Program-made: the position numbers and the translations under genes | Assembly (NCBI RefSeq): GCF_029784165.1 | Contig: NC_073696.1 | Location: forward strand, 176,314,825-176,378,824 | From: Wyeomyia smithii | Taxonomy: Eukaryota > Arthropoda > Insecta > Diptera > Culicidae | Reading direction: 5' to 3' | Length of the DNA: 64,000 nucleotides | Notes under the pieces: generated by a model | What the model was told of the DNA's origin: nothing | The model's database searches: none | What the model saw: the letters and a program-made list of their open reading frames with translations, nothing else | Shown: positions 49,101 through 59,759 of the stretch, one piece after another | Layout of the letters: each line of letters begins with the position of its first letter | Numbering within the stretch: position 1 is the first letter of the stretch

Positions 49101-50946
49101 ACACTATGTATATAGCGAATACCTATATACGGTTATTTTCAACATTCCTGCTGAAATCGTGTGTAAATAGGTTTAATTATGCTATGCACTCGTTTTTATT
49201 AAATTGTTCTTAAAGCTTTTGGAGCTGTTGTGAACAAAGTGCAGTTTATCAACTCGAGCAGTGTTGCAAAAATGTTTTATATCATTGAATCCTCTGAAAT
49301 ACTTGCTATTAAGTTTGTTTGACCACCGCAGGATGTTACTTCGCTATTAATGTTACTTCGCAATTGATTCCTCAAGTACTCACACATTTGGCTTTTATTG
49401 ATGAATTTCTTCGTTTTTCTCATATAAAGCTTTCCTACAGCTCTCATATGAAAAAGTGTGCCATAATGACTAAAATACTCAAGAAACTTTAAAATCACTG
49501 TGGCTCTGTCCAACATGAAATTATTTATGAATTTCATATAAGCTTTTATGGTTAACAGACTTGCAAATAATACAAAAAACTTTTGTCGTCTAGCTGGAAT
49601 TTATAGTACTATGAATAATAGAATTTTCTCACTAACTTTCATTTACTTTTACCTTAAAACGATCTAAATAATATTGGGACACAATGCACTATGAAGCGCT
49701 CGCAGAAGATTGCTTGACAACTTAGGGTATGTTCCAATTGCTTTTAATTTTACTTCTGAGACTTCAAGCGCTTCTCACTTCGCGTGCTGATTTCCGCTTG
49801 TGACATATTAGCCTTCTGTTTTAGAGCATATTGGCCTTTGTTATGGTGCGTCTTGGTCACGAGCTTGTTTGGTACCTGGAATTAGCAATTCGATGTAAAT
49901 CCCCAATAACCCCTGCATGCTAATCAGTAACATCGCTTGCCTGCCCAGTTTTATTAGTTTGATTCTACTTGATGCTACAGGAGGTAGGACATACTCCTGC
50001 ACACTCCACAAAGATTACGAGAATGAATATTCTGTGTTTGTATTCTACGTACATGAAAAAACTAAATCATTTATAGAAAGTAAAAAATACAACGTTCGCT
50101 GCATCCAAAGCCTAAACAACTGAAAGATCCATATATGCGAATAAACCAAAATAGAGCTCTAATTGTATTGTATATTAAAAAGCCACCCTAATTACAAAAA
50201 ACACCAACTGACTGACATGGATTCATGCCACACCGATAACTAATTATTTTAAAACGCCTATATAGAATTTTTTTGCCACGGTAAGAAAATCACGAAATGA
50301 ACGCGAATTGTTCGTGAAATTTATTATTTAGTTTCATTTTATGTTCATGAAACCAAATAAATTAATAAAAAAATAAAAAATCAACATTTAAGTTTTAAAA
50401 AACATTTCAATTCAGCCGAGTTGAAATGCCAATCCGACACCAGCAAATTGTCTGCCCTTACGCAATTTAATAATGAAATAACAGAAATCGCAATTTAGTT
50501 GTAATTCTGAAAGTAATGATTAATGTATGTTTCAGGCCATCTGGTTGTTTTGAATAGGAAAAACGGATGTTTCGTGACACCGGATGCTGTTTACACATTT
50601 ACTGGATTGAGCAATTTAATGCCTTAATTTATTGAAAATGCGCAGTTTGAAATAAATCAATTCCTCAAGGCTTACTATTCTCTCATCTTCTATTCTATTG
50701 AAAGATATACCGTGCTATGGGTGGATGAAATTTCCAAAGGCTTAGGGTATAACTGCCTTTAATGGACCACTTAGTAGCGTAGCTGCAAATTTTGCAAGAA
50801 AAAGTGTAAATATCTAAACTGAATTAAGTATTTCATTATGTAGAAACATGAAGTAACATGTTTATCATCTGTTCTGCATGAAAAACAACTAGATAATACC
50901 TATATTTTCTTATAATAAAAGAAATAAATCATCGTTTCAGTTTCCT
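46174..50946. other. Long stretch without recognised genes
   Basis: AT-rich DNA. Region 47930-48370 is more balanced in composition with two overlapping open frames (48033-48293 and 48158-48361) that share no known domain. A 'ttttcag' acceptor at 48701-48707 and 'gtaagt' donor at 48731 frame a 23-bp segment that could be a micro-exon, with no other support. Confidence 0.4.
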
Positions 50947-50950
50947 TTAA

Positions 50951-51090
50951 CCCTCTAGTGCCCAAATTAATTTCTTAGCGGAATTCGATAAAATTTTTAT
51001 AAACTATTATAAACACTTCTTAAGTATTTATTGAAGCTATTCGGAACTTCGACTGAAGCCCGCCAAATGGCGGCATTGGGCACTAGAGGG
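50951..51090. mobile_element. 140-bp piggyBac-type MITE, second copy
   Basis: TTAA at 50947-50950 and 51091-51094 flanks ends CCCTCTAGTGCCCAA and TTGGGCACTAGAGGG. Length and interior match the copy at 14074-14212. Confidence 0.88.
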
Positions 51091-51146
51091 TTAATGGGTC
51101 ACCGTTTCCTTATTTGGACCACAACAATTTCTAATTTGGGCCAGGG

Positions 51147-51503
51147 CTAAATAATACATCTCTTTAACCGTAGCTGCCGCTGATGAACTAACTCTGGCTT
51201 ACGCACTGAGAGTTCTGGATCAGGATCAACTGTAAACTGCACCCGTCCTTTCGTAATAGGGAATCCTTTACGTGCCATCCGAATTATCCAGCCAGCAATT
51301 GAATCCTCTTCCGCGGCAGTCAATGCAGTTTGTTTACCTTTTCGTGGTTTTCCTGACCACTTGCTGCTTGCACGGAACATTACGGTGGATCGTGGAACAT
51401 TGGAACGCCTGCAAGCTTCTCCAGTCGAAAAACCACTTATTATTGCTTAAAGACACTCAGCTGCTTCAGTATATTTTTCACCAATTTCCGGCGTTTTTCC
51501 CAT
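51147..51503 (-). pseudogene. N-terminal fragment of a pogo/Tigger-type transposase
   Basis: From an ATG at 51503 the minus-strand frame reads MGKTPEIGEKYTEAAECL, a TAA stop, then AIISGFSTGEACRRSNVPRS, a pipsqueak-type helix-turn-helix with the VPRSTV recognition helix. It continues with GKPRKGKQTALTAAEEDSIA and GWIIRMARKGFPITK, the start of the CENP-B-type DNA-binding domain. The frame ends at 51147 without any DDE catalytic domain. This order is characteristic of pogo/Tigger transposases, which target TA. It is a 3'-truncated fragment with a premature stop; a domesticated gene is unlikely for that reason. Confidence 0.7.
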
Positions 51504-51892
51504 TTTAGCAGCAATTTTATACAATAACACGATCATAACAAATTTATGGTAACTATGGTAACTATGATTCGCGGCGTTATTTCGATGATAGCTCTTGTTC
51601 GAAATGAAGCATGCCGGAATAAGGAAAACAGTATTATCCCCCCCCCCCCTAATTGGACCACTATTTTTTAAATATTTTAGGTGTTTTTCTAGTAAAATTT
51701 ATTGTTTATCTTTTAAAGACTCTATCATATCTATCATATTTGCCTATATGGATGCATTTTCTAAAATAGGCTGTCGAAATTTATAAAGGGTAGTCAAGGT
51801 TTGTGTAAAATGTACATAAAAACAGGAAGAATTAAATGCTCATTCAATAGCACTCTGGGGTGTATATTACTTGCAATAAGTCGAATCTCTGG
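51504..51892. other. Non-coding stretch with a short C run
   Basis: A 10-bp C run lies at 51639-51648, followed by 'taattggaccactat', which could be an element end related to the transposase fragment beside it. Confidence 0.4.
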
Positions 51893-52172
51893 GGGCTGTC
51901 CACATTCCACGTGGACAACTCAGGGGGAGGGGGGGTAGGTACAGGCCCGGATTTGAGGGGAGGGGGGAGGGGGCAAAGGAAGTAATCCCGATTCAAGGCC
52001 GCCTGGGGCGACCTTTTTTATGCTCGACACCTTCCAACGTTACCTCGAAATGTTTTAAGAAAAAAAGGCCTCACAAACAAATTTTTCCCCAGGCCGTCTA
52101 GTGTCTAAATCCGGCCCTTGTAGGGGGCAAGCCAATATCCACGCTTGTCCACGGTAAGGGGGCACAGTGGTT
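51893..52172. repeat. G-rich dispersed repeat interrupted by a small element
   Basis: The outer repeat starts 'gggggctgtccacattccac' and ends 'cacgcttgtccacggtaagg'. It is split by the 179-bp element at 51942-52120. Confidence 0.5.
51942..52120. mobile_element. hAT-like MITE
   Basis: The left end is CAGGCCCGGATTTGA and the right complement is CAAGGGCCGGATTTAGA. CAGGG-type ends fit hAT elements, but the expected 8-bp target duplication is obscured by G runs, so the class is tentative. Confidence 0.5.
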
Positions 52173-52218
52173 CCATTTTCTAAGAAGGGCGGTCATAAAT
52201 ATTGTTTTCCTATGCCTT

Positions 52219-52649
52219 TCCGATCAGAAGAGCATAACTAAAAAATTACAAAATGCTATCAACGCGGGATACAAATAACAAATTTTGATACAATTTTGTA
52301 TTTTTTCATATAATTTTGATAACAAAATTGAATCTGTATGTCCTATAATAACAAAACCTGAAATGAAGTAGTTCTGAAACAAATCTAACTAATTTTTCGT
52401 TTCTATTAAAACATGTTATTTCTAACAATGTTTGTTATTATATTATTCTATATACTATCTTATTTTGTTAGAAAACTGATACATTAGTTACAAATTTTGA
52501 TACGTGTTTGATACTAATAGAATCATTTCTGTTAGAATTTCTGTTATTTTAACACCTAACGGGATCAAATTGAAAACACAGTCTGTAAGGTTTTTCCCGT
52601 AACAAACTAACATATTTTGTTACATTTTTGTTTTTTCTTTCTGATCGGG
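52219..52649. mobile_element. MITE, copy B, ends CCCGATCAGAA
   Basis: The 431-bp segment is inverted relative to the copy at 1805-2235, with the same order of internal words, for example 'ttttaacacctaacgg'. One terminal C has become T. A TT flanks both sides if that base is counted in the element, again a 2-bp duplication. Confidence 0.8.
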
Positions 52650-52728
52650 TTGAGTTCAAAACGTCAATCTAAGTGTATTTTTTGATGCTGAATTCACATC
52701 TATTTCGAAGTATTTTTTATGGGTTCGT

Positions 52729-53088
52729 TTTTTTTTTTTTTTTTTATTCTCGCTTATTTTCCGTCGTGCTAGTTCCGCCACTGTTGTGGCCAATCACCGA
52801 CGCCCAGGGAGGCGACTCCACACCCAGGACCCTAACTCACGACCCGTTTATGAACGGACCGGCGCCAACGGCTTTACTTCCTCATGCGATGGAAGGCGTG
52901 ATCCCAGAGATTTTTCGCCTCAGAAAATCTCCCGGTGTCGGCTAGGATTGAATTTAGACCAGTAGGGTTGGTTGTGAGTGGATCACGCCACCTCACAACC
53001 ATCGACACCTATGTCGGCGGTGGGATTCGAACCCAGGCGTCGAGCGTGGTTGGCGGAGACGTTACCAACCACACTAGGCCCCCGCTCA
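52729..53088 (-). mobile_element. tRNA-derived SINE, complete, with 14-bp target duplication
   Basis: TTTTATGGGTTCGT at 52715-52728 and 53089-53102 is an exact target-site duplication. On the minus strand the element starts with GGGGGCCTAGTGTGGTTGG (A box), carries B box GGTTCGAATCC, a 260-bp unique body, and ends in a poly(A) of about 17. SINEs of this form are transcribed by RNA polymerase III and mobilised by LINE enzymes in trans. Confidence 0.92.
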
Positions 53089-53102
53089 TTTTATGGGTTC
53101 GT

Positions 53103-53803
53103 GTTCAAGGGTCATCTAAAAGTGCTGGTATATTTTACCTTTGTCTGTACTTTATTTGTTAACCTTGCAATTTCTCAAACTTCCATAGTTCGTTGCCAGA
53201 AATTTCATGAGTGTGTTTCTCGATGTGTATTTGAAAATTAAGGAAATGTTTTGTTCTCAACATTTATTTGATATGTCCACGTAGACACGATATTTTTCTT
53301 AAAAAAATGAAAATCTGCCAAGAAAAATTGGCTCGCAATAAAAAAACCTTTCTTTCGTTAGCAGAGGTCTTTGGGGCACTATCAACTAAGCTCAATATGG
53401 AATAATTTTGTCTTTAGTCTCATCCATCTATCAATCCACTTTTCGCTAAATTTGGAATCATTTTTTGATTTGCCGTTTTCATTCAGAACGCCTTTATTTT
53501 GCAACCATTAGGCTGAATTTAAATCATTTTCTGGACCTTTTCTTCTCCATAGATTTAATTTATTAATTTGAACCAAATTCAAGATCATTTTGTAAGTTTT
53601 CATTTTTTTTTTGCATTTTACGAGCGTTTCTAATCATTTCAAGTTAGTTCGGAATACCTAATTTGCTTTATCCGTTTTCTAAAGCTTATTTAACATAACT
53701 TTAGACGATTTTTTCCCTTTTGTTTTTTCTTTACCTGCGAAACATTTTATAGCCCTTGTTGGTTAATTTACGATCGTATTTAATTTCTGTCTTTTCTGTC
53801 TAT
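53103..53803. other. Non-coding stretch
   Basis: AT-rich sequence between the SINE and the RTE target duplication; nothing recognised. Confidence 0.45.
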
Positions 53804-53853
53804 ACAAAGCGTCTTACTTACTTTTACTTTTATGGCGACAGCTCATTAAGATC

Positions 53854-56164
53854 CTATGCCGAATTCGGAATACGTCTCCACAAAATTCGGTCTTGGGCAG
53901 CTGCTGTCCAGTCTCCCCTTACACCCGCTGCTCTGGCATCCTCGTCGACAGCACACATCCAGCGCGTGCGCGGTCTGCCTCGAAGTCGTCGGCCTTTCTC
54001 CGGTTCTCTACTAAATATTATCATTGCCGGTCGCTCATCCGCCATCCGTGTTACATGGCCAGCCCACTGTAACCTGCCGTGTATCATCTGCTTGACAATA
54101 TCAGCGTGTTTGTATACTTCGTACAGCTCGTGATTCATGCGCCTGCGCCACACCCCGTTCTCTAGTTTGCCTCCGAGTATTGATCGCAGGATTCTACGCT
54201 CGAAGACCCCAAGCGCTCGTCGATCGGCCTTCTTCCACGTCCACGATTCATGTCCGTAGAGCGCCACCGGGAGGATCAGAGTCCTATAGAGCGCAAATCT
54301 CGTACGGATCTGTAGGCTACGGGACCTAAGCTGGCTACGCAATCCGTAATAAGCCCTATTCGCCGCCGCAATCCACCTCTTTACCTCGCGGCTCACCTCG
54401 TTGTCACATGTCACGAGAGTACCAAGATAAACAAATTCGTAGACCACTTCGAAAGTATCCCTATCCATCTCTACCGCAGCACCAACACCCGTAGAACTAC
54501 CACGCTCTCTGACAGCCCCCATGTACTTCGTTTTGGCAGTGTTTATGGTGAGTGGCAGTGTCGCAGCTTCCCTTTTGAGAGCCGAAAAGGCCTCCTCAAC
54601 TGCTCTACGGTTAACACCAATTATATCAATGTCGTCCGCAAAGCCCAGAAGCATGTGAGACTTAGTGATGATGGTGCCGCTCCTCTGCACACCTGCCCTT
54701 CGCATTGCACCTTCCAAAGCTATGTTGAACAGCAAGTTCGAGAGCCCGTCACCTTGCTTCAGACCATCCAACGTCACAAACGCGTCCGAAAATTCGCCCG
54801 CTGTCCTGACGCATGATGTGAAACCGTCAAGTGTCGCACGTAACAGTTTAATTAGTTTTGTTGGGAAACCATGTTCTAGCATTATTTGCCAAAGCTCGTT
54901 GCGTTTCACTGTGTCGTACGCCGCCTTAAAGTCTATGAACAGATGATGCGTCTGCAAGTTGTGTTCTCGAAACTTGTCGAGAACCTGTCTCATCTGGAAC
55001 CTGGTGAACATCTGGTCCGTTGTAGATCGCCCCACTCGAAAACCGCATTGAAATTCTCCAACAAAGGCTCCCTGCAACGGCCTCAGTCGCTGGAACAGGA
55101 TACGGGAGAGAATTTTGTAAGCGGAATTGAGGAGGGTTATGCCTCTATAATTACTACAGTCGAGCCTATGTCCCTTCTTGTAGATAGGGCATATGAGTCC
55201 TTCCAACCAGTCCGTAGGTAGTTGTTCCTCAGACCATACCCTTAGGATAATCTGGTGAATTGCACTACGCAGTCGCTCGCTCCCAACTTTGAAAAGTTCG
55301 GCCGGTAAGCCGTCCTTCCCCGCGGCTTTGTGGTTCTTTAGCTCTTTGCAAGCATTCTTCACCTCGTCCAATGTTGGTGGGTCCACAGCTTGTCCGTCCT
55401 CCCCAATTTCTATCCTGTTCCCTTCGACGACTCTCCTACCTTCCTCACCGTTCAACACCCCTTCAAAATGTTGCTTCCAACGCCTGGCCACCTGCGATTT
55501 ATCGGTAATCAGGTTCCTCTCCCTGTCATTGCACATGGCAGGTACTGGCACAGTCCGGTTCCTGATTCCGTTGATCGTTGTATAGAAGTTCCTCGTGTCG
55601 TGCCTGGTGAAGCAATTTTCCGCCTCCGCGAGGACGCGATCGTAGTGCTCACGTTTCTTACGGCGATGAAGCCTCTTTTCGGCAGCTCTTGCCTCCCGGT
55701 ATTTCTCCCGCATCTGACGCGTTACACGATTAGCTGCTAAAAACGTGTTGGCGTAGGCTCGGTTCTTCTCCTCCGTCAGCTCTAGGCACTCAGCATCGAA
55801 CCACCCACTACGCGTGGTTCCCGTTGTCATGCCTATCAATTCTCGCGCTGTTTCGCTGACCGCATCATGGATGTGCTTCCACTGCTCGTTCAGGTCCTCT
55901 CCAGCTGGTTCACTGATCCGTCTATCAACTTTCCGAGTATACTCTGCAGCAACTCCTTCCGCTGATAACCTCGGGATGTCCAGATGTATCTTCCTCGCCG
56001 ATCTCGATTTAAATACATTGGACAACCGGGCGCGAATCTTGCCTACCATGAGATAGTGATCCGAGTCAATGTTTGGCCCTCGAAAGGACCGCACATCTAT
56101 GACGTCTGAAAAGTGCCGGCCGTCGATCAGCATGTGGTCGATCTGGGAGCAGACCTCTCCATTG
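53854..56164 (-). pseudogene. RTE-clade ORF: endonuclease C-terminus plus complete reverse transcriptase
   Basis: The frame is open from the nested insertion (about 56164) to a TAG at 53854. It starts with NGEVCSQIDHMLIDGRHF and DSDHYLMVGKIRARL, the last endonuclease blocks. The RT spans roughly residues 260-545 of the part after the first ATG (56133): LEGLICPIYKKGHRLDCSNYRG, FIDFKAAYDTV (near residue 400), GLKQGDGLSNLLFNIALEG and GFADDIDIIG (near 497). The C-terminal part has YLGTLVTCDN, RRILRSILGGKLENGVWRR and GRRLRGRPRTRW. Upstream codons KHTWKHP lie beyond the palindrome at 58081-58105, showing that only the insertion and the 5' truncation disable it. It is the best-preserved of three RTE copies in the window; JAM1 of Aedes is the family to compare. 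Confidence 0.93.
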
Positions 56165-58080
56165 CACAGTGGTTTAAAACGCTAAAAACGTGATCGTCAG
56201 CCTTTTGAGTATAAAAATGGCATTTAAATGCTACAGTATATTCGACAAAGTTTTTGTAGATGTTAAGGGGCATCTTTTGATGTAAATGAAATTTCGATTA
56301 ATTCACCTAGAAGTGAGATAAAAATTTTATTTTTTTATTTACTTATCAAATCAAAACGAAGTCTTCAGCAAAGTTGTAGACAATCTTATGTAGAAAAACT
56401 TTGCTGGAGACACTTTGGTTCTATCTCTTGAAAATCGACCACATACAGGTAGTTTTATACACAGACATCCTAAAAGTTTCTAAAAATCGAAAAATACCAA
56501 ATAACTTTTTCCGAAGTGATTTTAAAGGCCTACTATGTTCTAGACATTTTTTCATATTTAAAAAATACATCATTCGGCCGAACATATCTTGGGAAAATTT
56601 TCGACTTTTTCATAGGGTTTAGGACATTTTAGATAAAAAAAATGCACTTCTTCAAAATAAAATTTCTCGAAAAGCTGCAAAAACAACAGTCTTCACTTGG
56701 AAGACGAAGATTAGTACTAGCTTCCCCAGGTGGTTTCACTAGGTTCTTGCAGTCTCTTAAAGACTTGGGCGTGGGTAAAAAAATTGTTTTTTTTTGTTTT
56801 TCGGCGTTTTTCCATGTTTTTTTCTCAAAAGATGTACAAAATCGAAACGAACGATTTGATTTTTCATTAAAAAGTACGAATAGCATTTATATTGACGGCA
56901 CCGTGCATTATTTGGAAAACATAATATATAGAAAAAATTGATTTTTTCCGAAATTAATTGTTATGTCACTAGTGTATGAAAAAGCCAAGTTTTTTTTTAA
57001 CAAAATAAGCAACATTCTTTGACGTTTTTCCAATGCTTGAATTCTGAAAAGAAAATGTCAGCTCAGAGATAGATATCCTTATTTTTTTTATCTTTGTCCA
57101 TACGGAAGTACCTAATCCACACCAGAATACCTCCGTATGTCCAAATTAAAAAAAATTAATAAGGGTATCTGTTTCTGAGCTGACATTTCCTTTTCAGAAT
57201 TCAAGCATTGAAAAAACGTCAAAGAATGTTGCTAACTTTGTTAAAAAAAACTTGGCATTTGCATACACTAGTGACATAACAATTATTTTCGGAAAAAATC
57301 AGTTTTTTCTATATATTATGTTTTCCAAATAATGCACGGAGCCGTAAATATAAATGCTATTCGTACTTTTCAATGAAAAATCAAAAATCGTTTCGATTTT
57401 GTACATCTTTTAAGAAAAAAACATGAAAAAACGCCGAAAAACAAAAGAAAACTATTTTTTCACCCATGCCCAAGTCTTTAAGAGACTGCAAGAACCTAGT
57501 GAAACCACCTGGGGAAGCTAGTACTAATCTCCGTCTTCCAAGTGAAGACTGTTGTTTTTGCAGCTTTTTGCAGCTTTTCGAGAAATTTTATTTTGAAGAA
57601 GTGCATTTTTTATCTAAAATGTCCTAAACCCTATGAAAAAAGCGAAAATTTTTCCAAGGTATGTTCGGCCGAATGATGTATTTTTTAAATATGAAAAAAT
57701 GTCTAGAACATAGTAGGCCTCTAAAATCACTTCAGAAAAAGTTATTTGGTATTTTTCGATTTTTAGAAACTTTAAGGATGTCTGTGTATAAAACTACCTG
57801 TATGTGGTCGATTTTCAAGAGATAGAACCAAAGTGTCTCCAGCAAAGTTTTTTTTACATAAGATTGTCTACAACTTTGCTAAAGACCTCGTTTTGATTTG
57901 ATAATTAAATAAAAAAATAAAATATTTATCTTACTTTTAGGTGAATTAATCGAAATTTCATTTACATCAAAAGATGCCCCTTAACATCTACAAAAACTTT
58001 GTCGAATACACTGTAGCATTTATGGCATTTTTATACTCAAAAGGCTGACGATCACGTTTTTCGCGTTTTAAACCACTGTG
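56165..58080. mobile_element. 1.92-kb near-perfect palindromic transposable element
   Basis: The arms are 56165-57110 and 57128-58080, with a 17-nt loop. Both ends begin CACAGTGGTTTAAAACGC. It sits in the RTE frame: left flank CATTG and right flank CAATG are a 5-bp duplication with one mismatch. No transposase is encoded; open frames in the arms lack domains. Ends and duplication length resemble the Transib-like element at 12191-13549, but the 23-bp spacer and nonamer are not present here, so the class is open. Confidence 0.9.
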
Positions 58081-58128
58081 CAATGGGGTGTTTCCATGTG
58101 TGCTTCCGAATGTTCTAAACAAAGCGTC

Positions 58129-59030
58129 ATTCACCATTATTTCCATCGTTGGCTTTTTCTAGACATCAGTGACGTCATTTAATCATTTTGAACTAAATTC
58201 AGTGATCATCTTTCCTATTTGAAAGAAGTATTTCCAGATGTTTCAAGCTAAATTTACTAGAGTTTTCATGAATTTCAAATTAAACTTAACATAGTTTTCC
58301 CTTGAGTATTGTTATTCTGGTTTATAGTTGCTTTTTTGTAGGTATTAGGTACTAATTAGGGAACAATTTTTTAGCTTTTTTTCTTGTTAAAGAGGCGTTT
58401 AGCTGCTCCTTTATAAAGGTTTTCTATTTTTATTCAGAATTCATTTCTGCTGGCGCCCCTTTGCTGTTTTACGTTTTTAGGCATTATGGCTGAAATTTGA
58501 TCAACAATTTCTGACCTTTCAGACTAAAAAAAAAAATGTTATCATACACTTGAATGTTCGAAAGTGTGTTTTTAAGAGCATATTTATAACAAAATTTGTT
58601 ATTCAATTAACAAAATATTGTACATTCTAGCTAATTCTGATCTTTTTTTGCCAAAAACCTTACAAAACTTGCTATAGTTTATAATGATCAGTAAGTAATT
58701 TTGATAGGAATTTTGATATTTTAACTATTAACGAGACCAAGTTGATACAAGAAGTTCGTAACAATCCTGATATTTTTGACTGATCGGGAAGCAATTGATT
58801 TGATCTGAGTTTTAATGTTTGGTTCCTTTTGGCCTGAAACGATTCGATACATTCGATACAATATTACACATCACGTAAAATATTTTCTCGTTTAAATTTC
58901 AGTTGCTTCTGACGAAAACCACGATTTTATATGAAAATTATGAGCAATATCATTTAAATTTCAGTTGCTCCTGACGTAAACCACGATTTGGTAGAAAATT
59001 ACGTGCAATATCATTTAAACTTCATCTCTC
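58129..59030. other. Non-coding stretch
   Basis: Apart from the partial MITE near 58660-58788 nothing is recognised. Confidence 0.4.
58660..58788. mobile_element. Partial, diverged copy C of the CCCGATCAGAA MITE
   Basis: The end GACTGATCGGG and the preceding 'attttgatattttaactatt' and 'aacgagacc' words parallel copy B (52219-52649). The other end cannot be placed. Confidence 0.45.
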
Positions 59031-59098
59031 CCAGGTAGTCCCGAAGTACGATGCTGGCCTAACAAGCCAGTCGTCGTAGGTTCGAGTCTCGGCTTGCG
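59031..59098 (+). repeat. tRNA-Val-like SINE head
   Basis: GGTAGTCCCGAAGTACGATG, stem CTGGC / GCCAG with loop CTAACAA (AAC anticodon) and B box GGTTCGAGTCT are in tRNA order. The acceptor stem is not formed, and the sequence downstream does not end in a tRNA trailer. I recall closely similar heads on Aedes tRNA-derived repeats. Confidence 0.65.
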
Positions 59099-59759
59099 TG
59101 TAGCACCAAGGCTTAACTTTCTATTATATAAACTTACGTGGAATGTTCTGGAATTTTTTATCATAAGCGATGGAGGCAATTCTGTAAATGCGATTCGATA
59201 AAAAGTTTTCTCACAGTGTAGTATATTTATATGTATACCCAGATCATTGCACGCATTTTTCAAATGATTACCATTGCATTGCACCAACTAACGCACAAAG
59301 AGAGGCACAATGAGTGGTGTCGCACAAAGTGTACTCAGTGATTTTTTTTCGGTGCGAGTAAGGAATAAGGAGAAGTGAACACAAAAATAATATCAGGAGC
59401 AGCACACACTGTTTGATTGTCGATGTGTTGTGCGCAAATTTGTATAGAGCTAAGTGACTTTTCACCTACGCACACTGGTAAACGTGTAAATCCGTGTAAA
59501 GTTGCTTTTGTTTCCTCCACACTGTAAATCATCGCATCTCGTTGCTTCGACTTTTATCACTTTTTACCACTTTTGGTCGATTATGTTCAGCAGCTTCTTC
59601 CGATTTCTGATCACGAATGAAAACATTTATTCAGAAACAAATTTAAAACACATAATGAGTGTTCAACTGAATATTTGTCCAGCTGCTAAAACATAGCATT
59701 GCAAACAAAACAGCCATTTGTAAATATTTTCCTCAACTGATGGCACTAACACATTCGTA

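Larger units (their letters stand above)
53814..58118 (-). mobile_element. 5'-truncated RTE-clade retrotransposon with target duplication and nested palindrome
   Basis: ACAAAGCGTC is repeated at 53804-53813 and 58119-58128. The 3' end (minus strand) is an AAAGTAAAAGTAAGTAAG tail. The 5' end is truncated inside the endonuclease, a few codons before the TWKHP motif. The element is split at 56164/58081 by the 1.92-kb palindromic element; without it the RTE copy would be about 2.4 kb. Confidence 0.9.

Noticed and set aside
54665..56056. Plus-strand open frames across the RTE copy
   Set aside because: They are antisense shadows of the RTE reading frame on the minus strand.
56165..58080. hAT class for the palindromic element (CAGTG end, 8-bp duplication)
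   Set aside because: The 8-bp flanks are inverted rather than direct repeats; a 5-bp duplication fits the interrupted RTE codons better.
59031..59098. Functional tRNA-Val (AAC)
   Set aside because: The anticodon arm is good, but the acceptor stem is absent and the surroundings look like a SINE.
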